From Bacteroidota bacterium (GTDB lineage: Bacteria; Bacteroidota; Bacteroidia; 2-12-FULL-35-15), in NCBI GenBank assembly GCA_947466965.1, contig CANIFU010000010.1, positions 1-57,289 of the forward strand: a DNA stretch of 57,289 nt, given 5' to 3'. Below, one piece after another: positions 17,020 through 25,854 of the stretch. The notes under the pieces are model-generated. The model was not told the DNA's origin and made no database searches. It was given only the letters and a program-made list of their open reading frames with translations. The translations under genes were made by a program, and so were the position numbers. The first letter of the stretch is position 1, and each line of letters begins with the position of its first letter.

Positions 17020-20000
17020 ATGAGTGAACGAATATTAAAAGCCCTAATGCAAATGTTTGCAATTATTGCAAGGGTTGATGGCATAAATGACAATGGCCGA
17101 TTGATCGTGCAGTCTTTCTTAAAACAACAGTTGAATCAGGAATTAGTGGATCAATACCTGGCAATATTTGATGAATTCTTAGAAGCACATCATCAGGTTA
17201 CCAAAAAGAAAGATGGTACAGCAAAACGCACCTCTTTAAACTCGGTTAAAGTATTAAAAATTTGCACGCAAATAAACGGAGAACTTACTCAGGTTCAAAA
17301 AGTAGTTGTATTACTTCGCTTGATCGAATTTATTAATTCGAACACAGAAATTGCAGACCAGGAAATGGAATTCGTTATTACGGTAGCGGAGACCTTTAAC
17401 ATTGATGAAGAAGAGTTCAGACGCAGTATGGAATTTGTGAGAGCAGACATCAACAACATCCCTGACTCCTCTCGCATTCTGGTAATCGACAACATGACCA
17501 ATCACAACTTCACAGAAACAAAACATATTTTTGCTGAAGGAGTAACCGGTCAGGCTCGCGTTCTTTGGATACAGAGTGTGAATATGTATGCCTTGTTATA
17601 TTATGGTAAAAGTGATATTTTACTTAACGGACAACTACTTACGCAAGGGAAAGTATTTATCCTTACACCTGGATCATCTTTACGGAGCTCGAAAGTAAAA
17701 CCTGTTTATTACAGCGATATTCTGAGTGCCTTTATGAGCGACACTTCAAAAGCAAAAGTGTCATTCGTAGTAAAAAATTTAGAATTCAAATTCAAAGGTG
17801 GAAAATTAGGACTGCGGGATATAAACTTCAGCGAAGACTCCGGAAAGCTTATCGGAATCATGGGTGGTTCCGGTGCAGGTAAATCAACATTACTGAATGT
17901 TCTGAACGGAAACGAAATACCAAGCGGTGGTTCGGTAAAAATTAACGGAATAAATATACACTCCGAAAAAGCAAAAATCGAAGGAGTAATCGGTCACGTT
18001 TCTCAAGACGATTTATTGATAGAGGAACTAACCGTTTTCCAAAATTTATTTTACAATGCGAAACTTTGTTTTGGAAATAAAACAGATGCCCATATTAATC
18101 AAATGGTTACTGATGTTTTAACGAGTATCGGTTTAATTGAAACCCGCGACTTAAAAGTAGGTAGTCCATTAGAAAAAACAATTTCTGGAGGACAACGTAA
18201 GCGGCTAAATATAGCCTTAGAATTAATTCGTGAACCGTCTGTACTTTTTGTTGATGAGCCAACATCCGGATTATCATCAAGAGATTCAGAAAATATTATG
18301 GACTTACTAAAAGAACTTGCACTAAAAGGTAGATTAGTTTTTGTGGTGATCCATCAGCCATCATCCGAAATTTTTAAGATGTTTGACAAGTTGATGATTT
18401 TAGATGTTGGTGGTTATCCAATTTATTATGGGAATCCTGTTGACTCTGTTATCTATTTTAAAACAGTTGTGAACCATGTAAATAGTAATGAAAGTGAATG
18501 TATTGAATGCGGTAATGTTAACCCCGAACAAGTATTTAACATTATTGAATCGAAAGTATTAGACGAATATGGTAACATGACCCGTAATCGGAAAGTTTCT
18601 CCTTCTGAATGGAATGTTCACTATAAAGAAAAAATTGAAAAGACAATTGAAGAAGTAGAAAATATAACTGAAATTCCTGAAAGTACTTTTAAAATTCCAA
18701 ACAAGTTTAAGCAGTTTAAAGTATTTATTACCCGTGATGTTTTGTCAAAATTAACAAACACACAATACGTTTCGATTAACTTATTGGAGGCTCCATTGCT
18801 AGCTTTTATCCTTGCTTACTTTATTAAGTTTGTAAATTTAGATTTATCAAATAAAGTTGGTTATACGTTCCGTGAAAATGAGAACATCATCATATATATG
18901 TTCATGGCGGTAGTTGTGGCGCTTTTCATTGGATTAACAGTAAGTGCGGAGGAAATTATCCGCGACAGAAAAATCCAGAAACGAGAATCGTTTCTCAATC
19001 TGAGTAAAGGAAGTTACATCTGGTCAAAGATCATCATCATGTTTAGTTTGTCGGCAATACAAGCATTTCTGTTTGTGTCGGTAGGGAACTATGTTTTAGA
19101 AATACAAGGAATGACTTTCCAGTATTGGGTGTTATTATTTAGTTCATTCTGTTTTGCAAATATGTTAGGGTTAAACATTTCATCCAGCTTTAACTCTGCT
19201 GTTACAATTTACATTTTGATTCCTATTTTAATTATCCCACAATTACTTTTTAGTGGAGTAATGGTTAAGTTCGATAAGTTAAATCCAATCATTACATCTC
19301 AAAGTGTGGTGCCAGCTATTGGCGACATGATGGCTTCTAGGTGGGCATTTGAAGCACTTGCTGTAAAGCAGTTCAAAGAGAATAAATTCAATAAAAAAAC
19401 ATACAAATACGACAAAGCAATACATATCGCTACCTACAAAAAAGATTATTGGATAGTCGACATGGCGAAAAAGATTGATTTCTGCGAGGCAAACTACAAC
19501 AAACCTGAAAGCAAGCAAGAGGTCATTGCTGCTTTAAAAATGATTCAGAATGAACTGATGAAAGAATTAAAAGTTCCAGGAAATGAAAAATTGAAAGTAA
19601 GCGGAATAGATAAATTAAAAATCGGTTCTTTTAGTCCAACTATTGCCAGTGACATTCGCGACTTTGTATCAAATACACTAAGAAATGTTTACCTGAACAA
19701 CTTCAAGCGCGCTTCTGATTTGAAGGAAAAAGAAGTAACACTAATGAACAAAGACAGTGTTTCTCGTTTACAATACTTAAAAGACAAAGATGATTACGAG
19801 AATGAAAGTTTATCGGATCTGGTTACAAACAGAAATACACCATATCGTATACTGGACCTCAATGGGGCTTTCGTTCAAAAAATCGATCCAATATATCTTG
19901 ATCCAGTTGATTCGGATGTAGGGCGTGCTCACTTTTTTGCACCGCGTAAAAAATTCTTTGGCAAATATTATGACACCTATTGGGTAAATATTTGCGTAAT

Positions 20001-20112
20001 ATGGTTAATGTCTATAATACTAGCCATTACACTCTATTTTGATGTATTAAAAAACCTAATAAATGGATTAGGAAATATATTCGGCAGGTTTAGCAGAAAA
20101 AAAGGGCGTTAG
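17020..20112 (+). CDS. ABCG-like exporter with TerB-like N-terminal domain
   Basis: This 1030-residue half-transporter has an unusual layout. Residues 1-145 are helical and acidic, like a TerB domain. A beta-rich segment (about 160-245) follows. The ATPase has Walker A GGSGAGKST near 283, signature SGGQRKRLN near 388, Walker B VLFVDEPTSG near 408 and an H-loop in VVIHQPSSE near 444. A CIECG motif lies near 491. An ABC2-type membrane region spans about 588-780, then an extracytoplasmic insert of some 200 residues, and a final membrane helix near 990-1010. The ATPase-first order resembles the eukaryotic White/ABCG group. The substrate is unknown. Confidence 0.85.
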   Translation: MSERILKALMQMFAIIARVDGINDNGRLIVQSFLKQQLNQELVDQYLAIFDEFLEAHHQVTKKKDGTAKRTSLNSVKVLKICTQINGELTQVQKVVVLLRLIEFINSNTEIADQEMEFVITVAETFNIDEEEFRRSMEFVRADINNIPDSSRILVIDNMTNHNFTETKHIFAEGVTGQARVLWIQSVNMYALLYYGKSDILLNGQLLTQGKVFILTPGSSLRSSKVKPVYYSDILSAFMSDTSKAKVSFVVKNLEFKFKGGKLGLRDINFSEDSGKLIGIMGGSGAGKSTLLNVLNGNEIPSGGSVKINGINIHSEKAKIEGVIGHVSQDDLLIEELTVFQNLFYNAKLCFGNKTDAHINQMVTDVLTSIGLIETRDLKVGSPLEKTISGGQRKRLNIALELIREPSVLFVDEPTSGLSSRDSENIMDLLKELALKGRLVFVVIHQPSSEIFKMFDKLMILDVGGYPIYYGNPVDSVIYFKTVVNHVNSNESECIECGNVNPEQVFNIIESKVLDEYGNMTRNRKVSPSEWNVHYKEKIEKTIEEVENITEIPESTFKIPNKFKQFKVFITRDVLSKLTNTQYVSINLLEAPLLAFILAYFIKFVNLDLSNKVGYTFRENENIIIYMFMAVVVALFIGLTVSAEEIIRDRKIQKRESFLNLSKGSYIWSKIIIMFSLSAIQAFLFVSVGNYVLEIQGMTFQYWVLLFSSFCFANMLGLNISSSFNSAVTIYILIPILIIPQLLFSGVMVKFDKLNPIITSQSVVPAIGDMMASRWAFEALAVKQFKENKFNKKTYKYDKAIHIATYKKDYWIVDMAKKIDFCEANYNKPESKQEVIAALKMIQNELMKELKVPGNEKLKVSGIDKLKIGSFSPTIASDIRDFVSNTLRNVYLNNFKRASDLKEKEVTLMNKDSVSRLQYLKDKDDYENESLSDLVTNRNTPYRILDLNGAFVQKIDPIYLDPVDSDVGRAHFFAPRKKFFGKYYDTYWVNICVIWLMSIILAITLYFDVLKNLINGLGNIFGRFSRKKGR

Positions 20113-20134
20113 AAGAAATTAATCTTTCAAAATG

Positions 20135-20173
20135 AACTGCTTTACCCTTAAACAAGGTAAAGCAGTTTTTTAT
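20135..20173 (+). terminator. Rho-independent terminator after ABC exporter
   Basis: A perfect 12-bp stem (20135-20146 with 20156-20167) with a nine-base loop is followed by a T-rich run. It ends the exporter transcript. Confidence 0.92.
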
Positions 20174-20290
20174 TTTAAAAGGATACCATTTTAAATTAGG
20201 TCCAACTTTGATTTCAACGCATACTTGCATATGTTTTGATGCTTTAATGAGTTGAGCGACTTTCAGCTCTTCTACAAACGGACGGATAAT
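20170..20290 (-). other. Coding-like remnant or interspersed repeat between two terminators
   Basis: Read on the minus strand this stretch stays open and translates to balanced, protein-like sequence, including RPFVEELKVAQLIKASKHM, with no start codon at its beginning. It is less A/T-rich than other gaps here and lies exactly between the exporter terminator and the siaC terminator. It could be a gene fragment or a dispersed repeat; I cannot decide. Confidence 0.35.
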
Positions 20291-20327
20291 AAAAAAAACG
20301 AGATAAACGCATCTGCATTTATCTCGT
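20290..20327 (-). terminator. Rho-independent terminator of siaB-siaC
   Basis: On the minus strand a perfect 10-bp stem (20327-20318 with 20307-20298) is followed by eight T. It lies 21 bases beyond the siaC stop codon. Confidence 0.92.
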
Positions 20328-20347
20328 AAAGTATAAATAATAAAATA

Positions 20348-20728
20348 CTATTCAGCTACCTGAACCATTTTAAATGGAACATTGATGATTGCTTGGTAAT
20401 CTTCACCTGCTTCTAACATATCCTCATCATCTTCTTCATAAAACCAATTGATAACAACAGCACTTCCATTTTTATTGATTGCTTCTAATTTTTTGAAAAC
20501 ATCCAAAATACATTTAGATGAACTCGTATTAAAATATTCTAATTGGATATTTACGTTTGTTGCTGCTTGAGGTTTTCCTGCATATTTCTCTAACCAATCT
20601 ACTAATGGTTTGTAAAACTCTATAGAGTTTTCAGGAATTGATCGACCTTTAATTTCTAAAAATCCTTTCCCTGTATCAAATGTAATGGTTGGTGTTTTCG
20701 GTGTTCCTTCAATTGAAATTGTTTCCAT
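20348..20728 (-). CDS. siaC: SiaC-family (DUF1987) partner-switch target protein
   Basis: The 126-residue protein fits the SiaC/DUF1987 family: ISIEGTPKTPTITFDTGKGFLEIKGRSIPENSIEFYKPLVDWL at the N-terminus, then IQLEYFNTSSSKCILDVFKKLE near residues 61-82. The Thr/Ser cluster NTSSSK corresponds to the site phosphorylated by SiaB in Pseudomonas aeruginosa, where unphosphorylated SiaC activates the diguanylate cyclase SiaD. The SiaB-like gene ends 10 bases upstream, so the pair is an operon. No SiaD homologue is in the window, so the downstream partner is unknown. Confidence 0.88.
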   Translation of the reverse strand: METISIEGTPKTPTITFDTGKGFLEIKGRSIPENSIEFYKPLVDWLEKYAGKPQAATNVNIQLEYFNTSSSKCILDVFKKLEAINKNGSAVVINWFYEEDDEDMLEAGEDYQAIINVPFKMVQVAE

Positions 20729-20738
20729 AATCTTATTT

Positions 20739-21284
20739 TTATTGTGATATTTTAATGTTTAAACTGAAAAATGAGAATTTATCGTCAACAGGAGAAAAAT
20801 TAAAATTAAGTTTTTCACCTGTTTTGCGAGCAATGTCTATCATCCCTAAACCACCTCCACCTTTCATGGACATCTCGCCGTTATTTAACACCGCTTTGTA
20901 ATATTCTTTTAATTCTTCTTTGGAAAGTAAATTGATATCTTCCAAACGTTTTTTCAGGCCTTCTACGTTTTCTTTTCTAATGTAATTTCCTGTAACAATA
21001 TTGTATTGGTTATCAATCTTACCAATCATAAAAATGGCAGAACGTATAACATCATTTTGTTCGGGTGCAACTTCATCCATATGGTGATACAAATTTTGAA
21101 GGCACTCCACCAAAACATTGTACACTTTCTTTTTGATCTTTGGCTCTTCCTGCAAATTATCCAATTTGGATTCCATTATTTGCAAGATGGATGTCAGCAA
21201 TTCGGATGTGATATCTCCCTTAAATGATAGCATAATATTATTACGCTCCATTTTATCGTAAAAATCGTAAATATCTAACATCAT
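20739..21284 (-). CDS. siaB: SiaB-family protein kinase (DUF6272)
   Basis: This roughly 181-residue protein has a reduced GHKL ATP-binding fold: an N-box-like VYNVLVECLQNLYHHMD near residue 60 and a glycine-rich lid, MKGGGGLGMIDIARKTGE, near 140. This is the SiaB-type kinase pattern, related to anti-sigma-factor kinases. It should phosphorylate the adjacent SiaC-like protein, opposed by a SpoIIE/PP2C phosphatase. The frame can also open at a GTG at 21290; I prefer the ATG at 21284, with another at 21281. A -7 element is at 21340-21347. Confidence 0.85.
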   Translation of the reverse strand: MMLDIYDFYDKMERNNIMLSFKGDITSELLTSILQIMESKLDNLQEEPKIKKKVYNVLVECLQNLYHHMDEVAPEQNDVIRSAIFMIGKIDNQYNIVTGNYIRKENVEGLKKRLEDINLLSKEELKEYYKAVLNNGEMSMKGGGGLGMIDIARKTGEKLNFNFSPVDDKFSFFSLNIKISQ

Positions 21285-21339
21285 AAACACTAAGTTAAAT
21301 CGATAAAGCTGATACTGATTCTGTTAATTATTAATTAAG

Positions 21340-21347
21340 CAAATATA
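21340..21347 (-). promoter_or_regulatory. Predicted -7 element for siaB-siaC
   Basis: TATATTTG on the minus strand matches TAnnTTTG and lies 55 bases upstream of the siaB start. No clear -33 TTG is present at standard spacing. Confidence 0.4.
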
Positions 21348-21455
21348 TAAATAAGTTTAGTTACTCATACATGGAACTTCTGTTTTTTTAAATCTAAATA
21401 ATTTAACTTATGAACCAAAAGTGAAAATGGAACTCAAAACGAGTTATAAGTAGAA

Positions 21456-22280
21456 TCAATTCATATTAAAAACAAACGTATTCCCATTTATAGTAAGTGT
21501 AGCCTGGTTATCGCAAACACCGGTCCCAAAATCAACAGTACGAACGGATAATCCCTCGGGGGTAATATCAATTCTACCGGAATCAACCCAAGGACAAGAA
21601 AACTTCTTCACAACAGGAACCACTACATTAACCGTATAATTTTTCCCTTCACGATTTTTCCCTACGGCAGTTCCAGAAGATTGAAAAACATCATTACTTG
21701 CAATTGTATCGCCCATACCAGCAGTTTGAGTCAATAATCTTGTACATGCCCACTCCAAATTCCAGCTGGCAGCAATACATTTTCCACCGATAATAGTATT
21801 CGTATAGGAATAAGCAGCATTGTGAACAATCATCATACTGTCGCAAGTATATTGCACAAAATTAGCTGCTCCGGCATTTTTCACATAATAGTTTAAAAAT
21901 TTGACAGTAACAATTGCGCCTAATGAATCCCAAGAACGATCAAAAGTTGCCTGAATCTGACCTTTACGAGTTTTACTATCTATCGCATCAACAGTTCCAA
22001 CAGTACCATAATCAAGGATTAATGTGATCGGGAAACCATCCGCAGTATCGGAAGGGGCAATAATAATAGTAGGAGAACCAGACATCATCGATTTCACACC
22101 TTGTTCTTTAATAGCAATACTATTAATAACAGGCATACGAGATGTAAACTCGCCTTCGCAAACGCTGTTATCAACAGCAGATTGAGTTTCAGTATCCGGT
22201 TCTTCTTTTTTACAAGAGGTGAATGTAAATGCAGTGATTGCTGAAACAATTAAGAGAGCAGTAAAAAGAATACGTTTCAT
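21456..22280 (-). CDS. Lipoprotein of unknown function in the Sia-like cluster
   Basis: From the start at 22280 the product begins MKRILFTALLIVSAITAFTFTSCKKEEPD, a textbook Bacteroidota lipoprotein signal with acidic residues shortly after the cysteine, so surface exposure is possible. The open frame continues 22 codons upstream. The mature 250 residues look beta-rich (ITLILDYGTVGTVDAIDSKTRKGQI, YTVNVVVPVVKKFSCPW) with four or more cysteines, ending TLTINGNTFVFNMN. I recognise no family. It has its own predicted promoter at 22325-22355, between the propeller-phosphatase and siaB genes. Confidence 0.7.
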   Translation of the reverse strand: MKRILFTALLIVSAITAFTFTSCKKEEPDTETQSAVDNSVCEGEFTSRMPVINSIAIKEQGVKSMMSGSPTIIIAPSDTADGFPITLILDYGTVGTVDAIDSKTRKGQIQATFDRSWDSLGAIVTVKFLNYYVKNAGAANFVQYTCDSMMIVHNAAYSYTNTIIGGKCIAASWNLEWACTRLLTQTAGMGDTIASNDVFQSSGTAVGKNREGKNYTVNVVVPVVKKFSCPWVDSGRIDITPEGLSVRTVDFGTGVCDNQATLTINGNTFVFNMN

Positions 22281-22324
22281 ATTAAGTAAGTTTTGTTTTT
22301 TAGCTTCATTTATTTCGTAAGCGT

Positions 22325-22355
22325 CAAATATATGAATATTTAACAAGTAGTCAAA
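22325..22355 (-). promoter_or_regulatory. Predicted promoter for the cluster lipoprotein
   Basis: On the minus strand TTTG (22355-22352) and TATATTTG (22332-22325) are 19 bases apart, matching the TTTG-N19-TAnnTTTG pattern. The start codon at 22280 lies 44 bases downstream. Confidence 0.55.
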
Positions 22356-22380
22356 AAGGATTCAATGAATTCCGAATTGT

Positions 22381-25300
22381 CTAAAAACGAATTCCGATAA
22401 CAAGAATGTCATCAATTTGCTGATGCGCCCCTCTCCAATTTTCAAAGGTACTATCGAGCGTTTTCTGCTGATCATGCATACTTTCCGACTGCATAGCAAG
22501 GAGCAATTCGTTAAATCTTTTGACCATAAACTTCTTCCCTTTTTCGCCTCCAAACTGATCGGCATAACCATCTGAAGCCATATAAACGGTATCCCCTTTC
22601 TGCAATTTGATTGTATGCGATTTAAATAACCTATCCGCATCTAACTGGGAGCCTCCAATCGGATTTTTGTCTGCATCTATTTTATTAAATTTATCTTTAT
22701 TTACAACAAACAGGGGCCGGTATGCTCCAGCATATTCCAAAGTAGTATTTTCACTATCTACACAACAAATTGCAACATCCATTCCATCGCTCGTATCCAC
22801 TACATTGGATCCCTGTTTTAAAGCAGCCTGAACCCCTCTGTGTAATGCATTTAAGATCTGATCTGGATGGGTTGTTCCATTTTCACTAATAATCTGATTC
22901 AATAAATTATGTCCGATCATACTCATGAATGCACCAGGCACGCCGTGTCCGGTACAATCTACTGCTGCAATAATTTTTTTACCATCTTTCACACCAAACC
23001 AATAAAAATCACCACTTACAATATCCTTTGGTTTATAAAGAATAAAAGAATCCGGAAAATACTTATAGATTTGTTCCAATGGAGGCAAAATAGCCAACTG
23101 TATTCGTTTTGCATATTGAATGCTGCTGGTAATGTCTTTATTTTTTTGCGCCAATTCATGTGTTCGCTCCTCAACTTTTTCTTCCAGAATTTTATTTTCA
23201 CGTGTGATAGCGCTGGTCCTGTATTTCAAAAAGGCCCAAAATCCACCAATAATTAAAAATGCACAAAGTCCATAGAACAATTTTGTTTTCCAAAAAGGTG
23301 GATGGATAGTGATGTAAAGCGTAACGCCTTCATTGTTCCATGTTCCATCGTTATTTGCTCCTCTTACCCGCAACACATAATCACCACCACTTAATTCGGT
23401 ATAGCTTGCATATCGCTGTGTGCTCGGTGGTGACCAATCGGCATCAACACCTTCGAGCATATACGAGTATTTATTTTTTCTGGGCATTTGATAATCCAAT
23501 GCAACAAAATCAAAGGAAAAGAAATTTTGTTTGTATGATAAGGTTAAATATTGCTTATCATAAATGAGTGTATCCAATAATACTTCTTTACCAAAACGCT
23601 TATAGGAAACAATATGCACAGGTGGAACATTGGGATTGTCTTTAATTTTATCAGGGAAAAATGCGTTAAATCCATTTACACCACCCAAAAGAATTTCACC
23701 GTTTTTGGTTTGATGATAGGCACCCTGATTAAATTCTAAACCTTGCAAACCATCATTCACATCATAGTTTCTGAATGCCGCACCATTTTCATTTTTTATT
23801 TCAGGATTAAATTTGGAAACACCTTTATTGGTAGTCATCCAAAAACAACCTTTACTATCAGGCAAAATTGAATATATAAAATCATTCGGAAGTCCATTTT
23901 TCTCAAAGTAAGATTCAAATTTCTTAGATTTTACATCGAGTTTATTTAAGCCATTGGAAGTCCCGAACCACATATTTCCGTGTGCATCTTCATAGGAACA
24001 GTTTACAGAATTTGAACTGATACTATTTACAATCTCATCTCGATTAAACGTGTTAAAAACCTTTGTGGTAGGATTAAATCGAACTACGCCACCACCATCT
24101 GTCGCAATCCAGATATTCTTTTTACGATCTTCATAAACATGATAAATATTATTAATACTTAATCCGTTTTCACTATTATAATTTAAAAAAATCTTAGTAG
24201 TCTTATCGTAAACAAACACACCAGCACCGTATGTTCCTATCCAAATTTTACCATTCGAATCCTGAAAGATAGAAACAATTGTAGCAGCGCTCACTGTATT
24301 AAATTGAGGATAAACGCTTATTTTTTTTGTTTTTTTATCATAGGAAATTAATCCCGCTCCCCAAGTTCCAACCCAAATTATTCCATCATTATCTTCCATC
24401 AAAGAGAGAATAGAATTATTGCCAGAAGGAGATAATTGAGGATAATGCTGGTAGGTATTTGTTTCCCTATCGAGTGAAGACAAACCGCCACGACCAGTTC
24501 CGATCCATAAAAGACCATCTCGGTCCTGAAGCAAGGCATATACAATATTGCTTTTAAGTCCATTTGTGGAAGCGGAATTATTTGTATAAAACTTAAATTT
24601 ATTGGATGTTCGAAAATATGCATTTACTCCCCCACCTTCGGTCCCTATCCAAACAGAACCTACTTTATCGTGATAGATGCACTTAATTTGATTATTTGAA
24701 ATACCTGAACTGTTTTTTTCATCAAAAGAAATATTCCGGAAACGTCCTGTTTTTTTTTCGTACAAATCAATACCTGCGCCATAGGTTGCCAACCAAAGGA
24801 AGCCATTCGCATCTTCGGTAATACTCATTATTTGATTATTAACTAAGGAATTTTTTTCTGAATCCTTTTCTCTTAAATTACTGATGAATTTACCCGTTTG
24901 AGGGTTAAAAACCTGAATGCCTGCACCGAAAGTACCAATCCAAAAAAGGCCATCTTTATCTTCGTATATTGAACGGATTAAATTGATATTCTCAAATAAC
25001 AAATTCCCTGAATTATCGAACTGATTAAAGTGTTCGAAGCGGCCAGTTTTTTTATCGTATGAATTTAATCCTCCCCCATAGGTTCCGATCCACAATTTCC
25101 CATCTTCCGTTTCGTGCAAGCACCAAGCATTGTTATTGGAAATCGAATTTGCATTTTTGTAATCGTTATAGTAACGAGTAAATTTCTTTGTTTTTGGATG
25201 ATAGGAATTTAATCCGTCATCTGTTCCTATCCATAATAATCCATCTCTATCTTCTAATATGGCTTTTACATTATTATTACTTAAACTATTTTTATTACTC

Positions 25301-25683
25301 GAAACACCAATATGGTGTGTAAATTTACCAGTACTTAAATTATAAGAATCGAAGCCTCCGCCATTGGTTGCAATAATTAAATCACCATTCCGGGTTTCAT
25401 ATAAGGCATTTATAAAATTGTTTGAAATCGAACTTGAGTCGAGCTGATTGTTTTTATAAACAACGATATTATATCCATCATAACGATTAAGTCCATCTTG
25501 GGTTCCATACCACATAAACCCTTTACTATCTTGCAGAATACAATTCACCACCCCCATAGACAAGCCTTGATCAGCGGTTATATGACTAAATTTAAATTCC
25601 TGGGAATTCGCAGAAATTGCAAATCCAAAAAAAAATGAAAGGAGTGAGAAAACTCTTAAATATGTGGAGTGAATTTTATTCAA
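22381..25683 (-). CDS. Propeller-sensor SpoIIE/PP2C serine phosphatase
   Basis: The 1100-residue membrane protein joins a periplasmic sensor to a cytoplasmic phosphatase. After a signal peptide (to about residue 27) come some 14 regulator-propeller repeats (WYGTQDGLNRYDGYN and similar, about 30-640), then a Y_Y_Y domain near 690-780. One membrane helix at about 803-822, a coiled coil to about 860, and a SpoIIE domain (about 880-1098) follow, with SGDFYWFGV, AVDCTGHGVPGAFMS and MASDGYADQFGG as metal-binding motifs. The start is TTG at 25683; a stop lies four codons upstream and no ATG precedes the signal peptide. It is a SiaA-like candidate for the adjacent SiaB/SiaC. Confidence 0.9.
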   Translation of the reverse strand: MNKIHSTYLRVFSLLSFFFGFAISANSQEFKFSHITADQGLSMGVVNCILQDSKGFMWYGTQDGLNRYDGYNIVVYKNNQLDSSSISNNFINALYETRNGDLIIATNGGGFDSYNLSTGKFTHHIGVSSNKNSLSNNNVKAILEDRDGLLWIGTDDGLNSYHPKTKKFTRYYNDYKNANSISNNNAWCLHETEDGKLWIGTYGGGLNSYDKKTGRFEHFNQFDNSGNLLFENINLIRSIYEDKDGLFWIGTFGAGIQVFNPQTGKFISNLREKDSEKNSLVNNQIMSITEDANGFLWLATYGAGIDLYEKKTGRFRNISFDEKNSSGISNNQIKCIYHDKVGSVWIGTEGGGVNAYFRTSNKFKFYTNNSASTNGLKSNIVYALLQDRDGLLWIGTGRGGLSSLDRETNTYQHYPQLSPSGNNSILSLMEDNDGIIWVGTWGAGLISYDKKTKKISVYPQFNTVSAATIVSIFQDSNGKIWIGTYGAGVFVYDKTTKIFLNYNSENGLSINNIYHVYEDRKKNIWIATDGGGVVRFNPTTKVFNTFNRDEIVNSISSNSVNCSYEDAHGNMWFGTSNGLNKLDVKSKKFESYFEKNGLPNDFIYSILPDSKGCFWMTTNKGVSKFNPEIKNENGAAFRNYDVNDGLQGLEFNQGAYHQTKNGEILLGGVNGFNAFFPDKIKDNPNVPPVHIVSYKRFGKEVLLDTLIYDKQYLTLSYKQNFFSFDFVALDYQMPRKNKYSYMLEGVDADWSPPSTQRYASYTELSGGDYVLRVRGANNDGTWNNEGVTLYITIHPPFWKTKLFYGLCAFLIIGGFWAFLKYRTSAITRENKILEEKVEERTHELAQKNKDITSSIQYAKRIQLAILPPLEQIYKYFPDSFILYKPKDIVSGDFYWFGVKDGKKIIAAVDCTGHGVPGAFMSMIGHNLLNQIISENGTTHPDQILNALHRGVQAALKQGSNVVDTSDGMDVAICCVDSENTTLEYAGAYRPLFVVNKDKFNKIDADKNPIGGSQLDADRLFKSHTIKLQKGDTVYMASDGYADQFGGEKGKKFMVKRFNELLLAMQSESMHDQQKTLDSTFENWRGAHQQIDDILVIGIRF

Positions 25684-25854
25684 AATAGTTTATTTGGAAG
25701 TAAATATATAAATTTTTGGGAAAGGTAATTGAGTAAAGGGGAATTGTGTGAATAGATAATTGGGTGGCAGAAAAGCAGCAGAACACATCTGTCTCAAATT
25801 ATTTAGTAAGCTTTTTACTTCATCACTTTATAACCTTAATTACTTTATCACCCC

